Assembly (NCBI GenBank): GCA_907165135.1
Contig: OU015568.1
Span: 7,262,501-7,326,500, forward strand
DNA: 64,000 nucleotides
Source: Oikopleura dioica
Taxonomy: Eukaryota > Chordata > Appendicularia > Copelata > Oikopleuridae
Direction of reading: 5' to 3'
Shown: positions 54,997 through 64,000 of the stretch, piece by piece
Layout: each line of letters begins with the position of its first letter
How positions within the stretch are numbered: position 1 is the first letter of the stretch
Made by a program: the position numbers and the translations under genes
The notes under the pieces: model-generated
What the model saw: the letters and a program-made list of their open reading frames with translations, nothing else
Database searches by the model: none
Told to the model about the DNA's origin: nothing

Positions 54997-56240
54997 TTAG
55001 GTATAGTTGAAATGAAAATTGCCACTAATAACCCCCTTGAACCACCTGAAAGAGTACGAATAGAGTATAATCGCAAGAAAAAGGAAAATACTGGCCCAGA
55101 AGAGCGAAGCAAATACAGAAAATGAACTGTTTTTAAATGAATCGAAAAAGACAAGAACATGTCGCAGTATAACAGCGTCGTCGTTTTGAACAATGACGTA
55201 GGTTTGAGGAGTTTTCGAAGCTGCTGAGGACTTTGACTCGAATTTGACGCCTTTGACACCTTCGGCGACTTCACAAAGAGCGATAGTTCTGATGGATGTT
55301 ACGGTTTTGTCGCCGAACTAGAATCATTTAGAATTTATACGAATTTAAAGTCTTACAGGAAGGTGAACACGCTGCGGAGTAGCAAAGCCCAACGCCACAT
55401 CAATTTCAGTGGAAAGATACGTTCCTTCTCCAAAGGCAGCGCGTTCGTTCAGATTGTTTATCAGACCATGCTGGAGGATTGAATACATATTCTCGCTTTT
55501 CGTCCCATGAAAGGCATAAATGGAAGAACTCGATCCAAGTGCATAAAATTTATCTTCTTGCGCACCAGAATCACTCACCGAAAGAACCAAATTCGGACGA
55601 TGGAATTTGCGTTTTGAAAAGTAGTTTCGGAGGAACTCGTTTTTCTTGCAAACTGATATCTTAGGCAGATTTGCGGAAAGAAAGGTTTTCAGATGTGTTC
55701 TTCTTCCAATAATATCTTTTAAGTTTTATTATCATTTATTCGTTTCAGCTGATTCATTACAAAAATAGAGTCGCTCAGAGATTAACTCAAAGATCAAATC
55801 AAAAGATTTTCATTTTATGATACAGTTGTTATTTTTCAGTATTTCTTCATGCGGTCATTGACTTTAAAGAAGAAGAATTAGATCATCATTTGATAGCGTC
55901 ATCATGATATTTGTGAAATTCTAGCTGCAAAATGAGTTATATACGGAATAAAAGTAGTACCAAAAGAGGACGCCATTGTGTCCTCGCGAACAGCTGGGGA
56001 CAATCATGAGATAAAATCTATCTTTAGTTATCTGATAAGAAAAAACCTTCGTCCGAAATTTCTGGTTTCTACTGATGCGATAACAGATAAAAAGTAAAAA
56101 TTAGTACCTTTTGATAGAGCTTCAAAGTCCCGTACACCATCACTCCGTAAATAATTCTTTGGAAACGGTCTGATCAGCTTATCTGCATGGCCCGATTTTG
56201 CAGCATTTTCGAAGATAGACCAGACAAATTCTTGGTCCAT
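54997..56240 (-). CDS. parp16: Mono-ADP-ribosyltransferase PARP16
   Basis: Tail-anchored ER mono-ADP-ribosyltransferase that modifies unfolded-protein-response kinases in vertebrates. Exon 1 (56240 to about 56112) encodes the helical N-terminus with KLIRPFPKNYLRSDG and RDFEALSK. A later exon carries the ART core: SSIYAFHGTKSENMYSILQHG and FGEGTYLSTEIDVALGF. The final exon has CEVAEGVK, TYVIVQNDDAVILRHVLVFF and a C-terminal membrane anchor (LLWASIFLFLAIILYSYSF). The catalytic set resembles H-Y-Y/L-type mono-ARTs, with H in FHG. Exons in 55700-56100 are not resolved. First cistron of the likely PARP16-TAF5-ARMC6 operon; PORCN ends 321 nt upstream on the same strand. Confidence 0.88.
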
Positions 56241-56561
56241 TCGCCTTAATCAATTGATAAAATAACTATTGCGATTAAAGTACTGAAGATTATACAGAAA
56301 AGGATACAGAAAATGCAGATCGTGGATTGGCAGAAAGAGCAAGTGTTAGGAAAGGATATAAAGAGGCAATTCGGTGCTAGAAAGAAAATAACCTAAATCA
56401 TTTCAATATTTTGTGAAATGAGCAAGAAGCAAACATGTCAGTAATCTATTTGGGCTTGCTAGAAAAAGACTTCAATCAGATGAAATAAGAGTAGAAAAGC
56501 ATTCCGAAGATAATGATAGGAGATGTCCAGTTCTTCATCGAAAAAATAATCAGGGTATCGA

Positions 56562-58722
56562 TCATCGGGAGATCATGGCTTCCAAAACGCTTCCGACGAA
56601 GAACAAGTGGTAATAATTCAGCAAAAGAAAAGAAAAATTGATAAAGGCCTGAATAAACGCTCTCAGGAATGATTCGTCCGAAGCTTCAGAGGTGTCAGAA
56701 TCGCCAGGTTTCTTGATAGGAGGATCTTTCGCAAGTTTCGCGGCTCTTTTTGCTTGAATGGACGATGGGAGAATTCGTGGAAGGTTGAAATTCGTACCAA
56801 CTTTTCGACGAAACTCGAATTCGGAAAAGGATCCAAGTCCCAGAATCATGAGCGTAGCGAAAATCGGGAAATTCAAGCCATGTAGGATCGCACTAGAAGG
56901 TATGAAATAAAGGTGGGAGGATGGAAGTTTTACCTTATAAAGAAAGTCATCATAATCGCTCGGAAGGTGGAGGAAGATGCTTTGAGAGGGAGGAAAACAT
57001 GCTTTCGAAGGAACTCGTGAACTGGGTAATTCCATGCTCGGCAGACCTAGAAATCGAGGTAGAAAGAGAAAATTTTAGTGAGCGTACCTCGTAAAGTTCA
57101 AATGGAAAGAACACCTTCATCGGACTGCAGAAATTATTAGCCGTTTGCGCTCCTGCAAGAAGAACAAGAACTTGTGTGAAATAAAGAATGTAGTAGTTGC
57201 TGCAGTGAAAAGAAATTGTATCGTTAACTTCTCCAATCCAACCGGTGCTCTTTTCGAATAATGACGAAACGCAAGTGGAGAAAATGAGAAATAGAGCGCC
57301 AGGGATGATCAAAATAAGCGAGGTGATTCGAAATGATGGCGTCTCGATACTTTTCTTGTACAAACTAAAAATGAATTTTGTTATTCTGTTTTTCAAATTC
57401 TAGCTTTACCTGAAGGGAATCCAAGGCCCAAGTAACATCGTAGCTGGATGAAAATAATAACCCATCAAACTCATCACTTGACTCATGTCATTCAAGTCCA
57501 CTGTCAAATCTTCCGTTAGCACGACCGACAAGAACTTGAGCAAGAAAACCAACATCGGTCCTCTCAGCCCTCCCCAACTTTCCCCTGTAAAAAGCTCTGC
57601 AACGAGAGCAGATGCAGGGAGAAGAATGACGAGATATTTCTTGCTTATTGCCGAGGCGATATTGATCCAAAACATGACAAAAGAAAGGGCGAAGACGCCA
57701 AGAGCAACTGTGTGGAATTTGACGAGGAGCATGAAGCCGGAAATGAAGGACATTGTGTGTCTGATTGGAATGTCCATTCCTCCGTGTGCGAAGATCTTTC
57801 GAAAGAGAATTAGGACTTGTTGAAGAACTCAAAGTTGAAACCTGAAGCATGACAGCAAGAACAGCCGGGAAGATGAAATTATCAAACGCCTGTGAAAGAA
57901 CTTGGCCAGAACATTGGCCCAAGAAGATGGGCAGTTTGTGGAGAATCTCCTCCGTCGAAAGGGGAGCAGGGGTAGCACTAGCGCCGGCTCCACCAGCACC
58001 ATTTGGCATGGAGAACTCCTCCTTGATCGCCCTAAATGAAATGCGTAGGTAAACATAGGCGTGGGAAAAACGACGAGGATGACTAATTATTACAGCACTT
58101 CACTTCTAGACCAGATTTTTCTATGTTGTTTTGTGATTTTTGACGATTTTGCAAGATTGAAGACGTATCCGAAATGCCGAGGCTCAACTCAAGAGGCGAC
58201 ATTACAGGAAAGAGTTTTGAATGAAGGAGTTTCTAATCTATTTGTGGTTGAAAATCTCAAAAAAGATGAGACTCAGTGCGACAACTGTAACTGCGGACCT
58301 GCTCAACTTGTGGAGGACTTCAAGTTTGCCGCGAATTACTTTCAAAAGGCAAGTTCATTCGAAAAGTATTCTCTAATCCGAGTCTTTAGAGACGCTCCGG
58401 AAAATATGCCGCGCTTGGAGAAACAGCGGACATGGGAGTTTACTCGAAACGCATCATTTTTGGAGTCTGCGTAGTCCTTGTTGTCTCCATCATTCTCGGC
58501 GGAAACTTCATCAAAATCATGTAAAAGTCCGTCAATCTGAGCGAAGTACTGTATATTCACCGATTTATGTAAAGATAATAACCTCAAAAAGTGTTCTGGA
58601 TCAATCCCGTTACTTTCCAACTCGTCCATATGCGCATCAAGCCATTCCATGACACCATCATAATCCATTCCATCAAAGGGATTCTGATAGTCCTCATAGT
58701 CGTCATAATTGGCAAATTCCAT
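56562..58722 (-). CDS. porcn: Porcupine O-acyltransferase
   Basis: ER membrane-bound O-acyltransferase that adds palmitoleate to Wnt proteins. Exon 1 (58722-58583) encodes an acidic N-terminus (DDYEDYQNPFDGMDYD). Exon 2 (58031-57842) joins it in phase 2 and opens IKEEFSMPNGAGG. Exon 3 (57795-57410) has multiple helices and GYYFHPATMLLGPWIPF. Exon 4 has SFHCSNYYILYFTQVL, exon 5 VCRAWNYPVHEFLRKHV, and exon 6 the catalytic histidine in SAILHGLNFPIF, then a Lys-rich cytoplasmic part and a last helix, ending at 56562. The WN and LHG motifs fit the MBOAT active site. Intron 1 (58032-58582) is over 550 nt, far longer than the others, and holds a plus-strand ORF. Confidence 0.9.
58061..58474 (+). CDS. 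Possible nested plus-strand ORF inside PORCN intron 1
   Basis: Open for 137 codons, with protein-like composition in its last ~100 residues (for example NEGVSNLFVVENLKKDE, a CDNCNCG cysteine cluster, and FKFAANYFQKASSFEKYSL). A separate ATG-started frame at 58431-58523 encodes a membrane-like segment (IIFGVCVVLVVSIILGG). No splice sites, poly(A) signal or family. It may be a nested gene, a fragment of a retro-copied gene, or chance. Confidence 0.25.
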   Translation: MGKTTRMTNYYSTSLLDQIFLCCFVIFDDFARLKTYPKCRGSTQEATLQERVLNEGVSNLFVVENLKKDETQCDNCNCGPAQLVEDFKFAANYFQKASSFEKYSLIRVFRDAPENMPRLEKQRTWEFTRNASFLESA

Positions 58723-59150
58723 GCTCCGTGCGTTACGATTTTGCGATAATCTTTTAAACAATCAATTTTACTTTAGCTCAATGCAGCAATAAAACAACGA
58801 AAAACAAGAGACACAAAGAATGAAAAATATACAGACTTTGCAGACTTGGATTATTGAGTTGAGTTCTAACATCAATTTTATTTCACTTTTTTTTTTCATG
58901 TTTGGAGAGGTGGCAGGATAAAATTCGTTCTAAATCAAGAGTGCACAGCAACAACAATAGTGGCGTTCACTCTTTGACGCTAGAATTTCAAAATGACAGT
59001 CAAAAAAGACACATGTAAGCCGGCAGAAAGAAGCTTTCGTCGGGAAAAGTAGGGAGTGATTTCCTAAAGGGGTAAATGGGGCGGTAGAAGGAGGAATTAA
59101 GAGATCGACGAGGGGTAGTTTCTGGCCGGGTTGGTGCTTTTCTACGATTT

Positions 59151-59729
59151 TTAGATTGGCTTGATTTTGAAGTGGAGACCAATGAGCGAGAAGACAAGAC
59201 ATTTCAAGTCCTGAAAAATTCTTAGTGCTCTGTTGATTGATGAATACAGACCTGAACGAGGTAGTAGAACGTTCTGAGACCTTCTGGGTCTTTGCACTGG
59301 TTCACATCGATGAGAGAGCCGATTTTCGAGGTGGTGAAACTGATGTGATCATCACCGAGGACGACCTAAGTTGTTGTTGAATAACTTGATCATAGAAAAG
59401 TTGTCGTTTCTACCTCAAGTTCCTGTCGTCCAACTCGATCAGGTCGGGGCCACATTTGATCGTCTTCCTTGAGGATTTCAGAGTCTTCGATAATTCTCTT
59501 CAGCTCTGGGAATGTACGATTTGATCAGTGACTCTGTTTCTAAGTTACCTTGAAGGACGCATCGGTTGACAAAGGCCTCCTTTCTGATCATAGTATCGTT
59601 CTTGTAGTTGGAGTTGTTGGCGTATCGCATCTTTCCATCAGGTCGGAACTCGAACTCAAGGAACTCGTGGCCAAACTTGCCCTTGTGGCCGACGTAGTAT
59701 CGAATGTAGAAGTCGTCGGAACCGGCCAT
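59151..59729 (-). CDS. magoh: Mago nashi protein (exon junction complex core)
   Basis: Core subunit of the exon junction complex, partner of Y14/RBM8A. Exon 1 (59729-59549) encodes [20 protein letters not shown] and the near-invariant [20 protein letters not shown]. Exon 2 encodes [19 protein letters not shown] and [10 protein letters not shown], exon 3 the [14 protein letters not shown] block, and exon 4 ends [19 protein letters not shown], identical to the usual C-terminus. About 147 residues, the usual length. All four exons keep frame across short introns. Confidence 0.97.
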
Positions 59730-61105
59730 TCTCAATTTCTAAAAGCACGAAGAGAGTCAGTCACATGTTTTTTGTTTCGTTCTCGTTATCGATAACACCA
59801 ACCGTAGAAAGAACTAAATCTCGTTTTCCCTCGTTTTGAAAGCGAAAGAAACGCGAAATAGTCAGAATATCTATATCATCAGCAGAACAATCATTCAGTT
59901 AAACAATTAGTACCCATCACCATCAAAAATATTAAAGAAGAAGGTAGGATGAGGCACTCGTTCGCACGTTCAGGGGTCATCGCAAAGCCTCGCTGCTTAT
60001 TTTTTATAAATAATATAAAGAAAAGTAAAGATTTCGTCTTTTTAGGAATTCTTATAGGAAATTTCAAATTGTAGGTAATAATACGAATCTACGAAAAGTA
60101 AATAAACCTTGGAAGAATTGGAAAAGAAAACGCACAGCAAAGAATGCTCGCGAAAAACGGTGAAATTCTTGAAAAGGGAAAGAAATCTTGCAGGCGGCAT
60201 GAAGTGGAGTTCTTACGTTACATTATGTTTGGATCATAATGGGAGGCGATTAACAGTAACAGTCGGGGAGCAAGTCGGTTTTGCTTTTTTGTTTTGTTGT
60301 TTTCACTTTGTGAACTTTCGAAAGTAACTTCTGGGGGACACACATTTGGGAGCGGCTTTTGGCCAATCAAAAGATACGCTCGGATAGACATAATTCCAAT
60401 AATAGAATTAACCCTACATATTCGAGGAAACTTGAACAGAGCCTCGCTTAAGAAGCTAACGAGGTAGAATAATAATTATTAAAAGTAACGGGGAGGAGCA
60501 TCAGCTGATCATCAGCCCCGGGCGGCATCGCCTGGCAGCTAATTACGTTTTTTTTTTGCGAAGAAATGCTAAATTATGACTCTTCTAGGTATACGCTTGT
60601 CGGGCTGGAAAACAGGGTTGAATAAAATAATAAAAACTAGGAGTCGAGTTTCATTTCAGAAACTTCTAGGAGAACTGTCAGACAAAGGGCTTATAATAAG
60701 GAAAACTAAATTAGTACCTAGGCAAAGGAGTGTCTTGGAATTACAAAAAAAAATTAGCACATATTTCTATATTTTTGTTTTCGTTATTTTAGAAGCATTT
60801 TCAGGAATAGCTATTTGGAAATAAAAATTGGATCGCGACGATAACAGACGGAAACTAGAGCAGATTGCATTTACTGGCGGGAGTTTTTTTGCTTTGTTTT
60901 TTTCTGATTTACAGAAAAGGTTTTTAGAGAATCGAAAAAAGACCTATTCAGAAGGGTATTTGAAGAAGGATATTTGTCGAACTGCTGGCCAAGCCAGAAG
61001 GCCAGTCACTTCGAAAAATAGTCCTTGTGAGGATAAATAAGAATTAAAAAAAAAGATAAGAAAAAAGTGCATTTTCGAATGTAATAAATAGCAAAGAAAC
61101 AATAA
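59730..61105. other. Intergenic stretch upstream of MAGOH
   Basis: No supported gene. Plus-strand ORFs at 60109-60327, 60576-60824 and 60828-61040 are basic and AT-rich, with no domain, splice or poly(A) context. Confidence 0.4.
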
Positions 61106-61109
61106 GGGT

Positions 61110-61488
61110 TTAGTCCGGGCCATCCTCAAGATCGAGCGCGTCCAAATCATTGACGATCTCCTTGATATCCTCTACGTCCGAGAAGCGAACACTAACATTG
61201 AGCTCACAATATGTGTGATAACAATACGAAGCCTCTCTAACTTTTGAGCTCTTGTCTTGACTGACGCCTTGGAAGTGGCGGCCTTGCCGTATTAGCGTCC
61301 ATTCTCTCTTTCGAAAACGCGGAGTTGGAGATGAAGCTGAATTTGTGCTCAGTCAGGATGCCGTCTTTCAAATTTTGGGAGAAGAAGTGAAGTGTGTTGT
61401 CTGTGAGACGACCCCAGGGGCCACCGAGAGGCATGAAGAAGTGGCTCTCGCGCTCGGATGTGATGTGTGCAAGTGATAACTTTGACAT
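61110..61488 (-). CDS. Small protein with acidic C-terminus, one frame break
   Basis: About 125 residues if one shift is allowed. The ATG frame (61488) opens MSKLSLAHITSERESHFFMP and runs past TEHKFSFISNSAF. The better continuation is then one base over, at the A-run 61314-61317: KREWTLIRQGRHFQG, a cysteine/histidine patch CYHTYC, and an acidic end DLDALDLEDGPD stopping at 61110. I see no intron that makes this shift. It may be a separate last cistron, or the last exon of the upstream gene, whose frame runs 120 nt past this ATG. No family recognised. Confidence 0.4.
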
Positions 61489-63872
61489 GGTTCAAATTTT
61501 GAGTATTGAGAAAAAATTGTGTTTTTCGAATTGATTTTGAACCGTGGCAGAAGCCGGCCACTGCTTGACTCGTCGTGTAAGGGTTCATAAAGAATAAGGT
61601 CGTGTAGAACATCATGAATTATAATTGCATCAGGTAATAAGCTCACATTCGCCCCAGGATTAATAACAGGTTGATCAGTTTCATCAATTTGCCAGCTTCC
61701 TAAATTCAAAAATCGACACTCGAAATCAAGGAAGAGAACGGCTTACCAGACGCCATGGCGAGTATCCGCAGTCTGATGTCAGCGCTTGACTTGTAATTTG
61801 TTTCTTTCGACTGTTTAAAAGGTCTTGTGAATGTTTTAAACGGCTTGAGATAGACGATCTTTTCGATGCCCATCCCTCGGTCTTCATCTTGTCCTTGTTC
61901 GGGAATAGCTTCAGCAAAATTAACTCGGAGGAATCAATCGACAAACACTACCTTTCTTATCCATCTTTGGAAAGTCGTACGCTTGTATATGATACGGAAG
62001 TCCCAGTCTTGAGGTCAGGAAACGCTCCTGACCCCCACTGCAGAGCTTAATACGCTCATCAAGCAACGAGCGTATCGAGAACAGATACTGCGGATTCAAT
62101 TGAACGTTATCCGTGTATTTGTAAAACTGCATTCTATCTCCATTCCGTATGCAGAAGCAATTCGAGCTTGAGTCTTCCAACTCTCCGTACAGAATAATCG
62201 GGTCTTTATCTCCGAGGATAAAAACAGCTGTTTTCGGTTCACTTGTTCAAAAAATTATCAAAATGAAGATGCAACAATGTTACCATAAATTCTGTCGTTC
62301 AAGAAGACCAAATCGTTTTCCAGGCATTCTTCTGAGAGACATCTGAATGCCGGTAGAAGCAGGCGGCAATTCGTTCTTTCCATAAATACGCTCTTTAAAC
62401 CTTCCATCTTTGTTCCAAACTGTCAACGATGGACCCGCTACAGATCTAAAAACGCTGTTAGAAAAGATGTAAGAGAACGGGGTAAAACTTACTTTACTCC
62501 TTGTTCTGTTTGAAATTGAATTTTGCGCGGCGAGAGTAGCACAATATACTTGTCAACAATAATTACTCTTCTGCAGTGCTGCTCGAAGTTGTAATGATGG
62601 TCAACTTCGTTCAGAGGCACCTCGCTGCGACATAGAAGCGACTTGATTTGCTGTTCCTCGTCCGTTATTAACGTAAGCATGAAGGCTTTTTCGGATGATA
62701 GAGTCATCATCCGAAGTACGCCAAAAGACGAGTTGTTCAATTTTTGATGGTCTAAAAGGGGCATTGAAGACATAGAGGAGTACGAGGGAGAGCTTACCAT
62801 ATCCTAGTAGGTAATATTTCGGGCGTGATTTTGAGTCGAGCTTGAGAAAGTTGGGATTGATTCCAGACGATTTTTCGTGTAGCATACAGTGTGAAGAAGT
62901 GATCTTGTTCAGCCATCTGGATGTTTCCATGGTCAACACGGTTACCTAAAGCCGAATAAGAAACAACTCCGAGGGAGATATTTTTACCAAGGCTTTTATT
63001 TGATCCGCAACAAGAAGAAAATCGGAAATCTTTTGGAACTGATGTTTATCTTGGTGTAAGGACATTTGTCTCTGCTTGTCGAATGGCAGTGGATTCCAAC
63101 TGTTACAAGGCTCGAACTCGTAACGAAGCTCACAGAAACGGAAATCAAAACAAGGCGAATACATATGCTGAAAGAAAATACTCCCTAAAGGCCGAAAGGA
63201 AAAGGCTCTTACCAAGAAAATAAAGTTTTTTAGGCACTGAAGACTTTGATGAAGAATAAGGAACGATCGTCTCCAACTGGGAACTTTTAAAACTGAATTG
63301 AGAAGGTCGCGGTCCTTCTCAGAACTTCCAGTAAACAACGAAAACGTGACGGTATCAGGTGCCGTCAGAAGCTTGAGGCTTCCCAAGAGACTCGAGAGGT
63401 CTTGGTCGTTTCCGTCCTTCAACTGGCGCAGGACTACGATGGAGCGGTTCCATACGAAACGCTCTTGCTCGTCAAGCTACGATAATTGCTCATTATAAGC
63501 GCATATGTAGTGATAAGACAAACCGATAACGAGAAAACGTCCTGCTTCGTATTTCTTGCTTCTGCCTTGACTTTGAAACCGTTAATAAGCGGCTTGTCAG
63601 GCCATGGATTTGGAGCTCGTATTCGCTCATCCCAATGTGATAATAATGTACTACTGACTGCGGCGATTTCTTTGATTTCTGAAGACCGCCTAACATCTGT
63701 GCAAGAGGCGAGATCGCTTACCTTTGAAATTCACGTTTTTAGGTGTGGTCCATTTAAGAGGGCCGTCGAATCCGGGTCGATAGTCTTTGAAATTTCGTGG
63801 TTTGATCACTTGAAGCTTGAGAGGGGATCGTTCCTTGGAAGGAGCCTTTCCAGACCTGGACGGGCTGGCCAT
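61368..63872 (-). CDS. Unidentified multi-exon protein, possibly a beta-propeller
   Basis: I do not recognise the family. Exons that join in phase: 63872-63722, 63696-63524, 63476 to about 63230, then exons around 63180-63000, 62945-62810, 62758-62490, 62443-62380, 62235-61960, 61920-61750 and 61700 downwards. The N-terminus is basic and Ser/Pro-rich (MASPSRSGKAPSKERSP), followed by SHWDERIRAPNPWPDKP. The middle has alternating short hydrophobic strands (VDKYIVLLSPRKIQF, PSLTVWNKDGRFKERI, AVFILGDKDPIILYGELED), suggestive of a propeller. The C-terminal part includes IEKIVYLKPFKTFTRPFK. The first intron would be only 25 nt (63697-63721), while the second is 47 nt, normal for this genome. The 3' end is uncertain. 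Confidence 0.45.
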
Positions 63873-64000
63873 ATCAAGAAACGCTATTTGCCATCTTCAA
63901 ATCACGCTCAGAAAAAGTAAAAACCAATGCGAAACGTAACAGTCCTTTCTGCAACAATTCAGAAACGAAACTCTAAATGATATTCCTTGAATTTATGTTT

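Noticed and set aside
58342-58582. Extension of the acidic ORF past PORCN exon 1
   Set aside because: A phase-2 donor at 58582 joins exactly to the PORCN exon at 58031; the extension has no family support.
60576-61040. Two plus-strand ORFs upstream of the MAGOH gene
   Set aside because: AT-rich, no domain, no splice or poly(A) signals; not supported as genes.

Overview
The window reads as nuclear DNA of a very compact animal genome. The best fit is an appendicularian tunicate such as Oikopleura dioica. The reasons are GT-AG introns mostly 40-50 nt long, same-strand genes 29-60 nt apart with an acceptor-like pyrimidine-AG just before the downstream ATG (the layout of trans-spliced operons), heavy use of CGA for arginine, many short inverted-repeat elements, and Pax3/7-like genes. 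The species is an inference; no marker gene here settles it.

Left part (1-22122): first exon of DCTN4 (minus, runs off the edge); the 3' exons of an unidentified plus-strand gene whose stop overlaps the start of EIF5; EIF5 (8 exons); an 11-exon SLC22-type transporter; a core-2/I-branching type GlcNAc-transferase; a rhodopsin-type GPCR that carries a 954-bp hAT-like insertion and in-frame stops; a likely operon of a small mitochondrial-like protein, a J-domain protein, a small membrane protein and PPP6C; a small basic protein convergent with PPP6C; and LARP6 on the minus strand.

Middle (22123-42800) is gene-poor and repeat-rich. It holds six copies of a palindromic element whose ends share the CCTGAGTCAGG core, one with a second TTAA-flanked element nested in it, and a 580-bp foldback. 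Inside it lies a muscle-type myosin heavy chain with a 5.3-kb exon, followed convergently by a single-pass membrane protein gene. A two-exon serine-rich gene has one of the palindromic elements in its intron.

The region 42200-52700 is a tandem segmental duplication. Two intronless Pax3/7-type genes sit among broken copies of the neighbouring ARMC6 and TAF5 genes. The first Pax copy has an altered homeodomain (K50, H51). The second carries two homeodomains 100 residues apart, an architecture I do not know from any Pax protein; this is the strongest novelty candidate.

Right part (50812-63872) is nearly all minus strand: PORCN, then PARP16-TAF5-ARMC6 with 29- and 56-nt gaps (a likely operon), MAGOH, and two unidentified genes. 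Three otherwise well-formed genes (GCNT-like, myosin, the 61.1-61.5 kb gene) each show one single-base frame break at a short A/T run, which may reflect assembly error.
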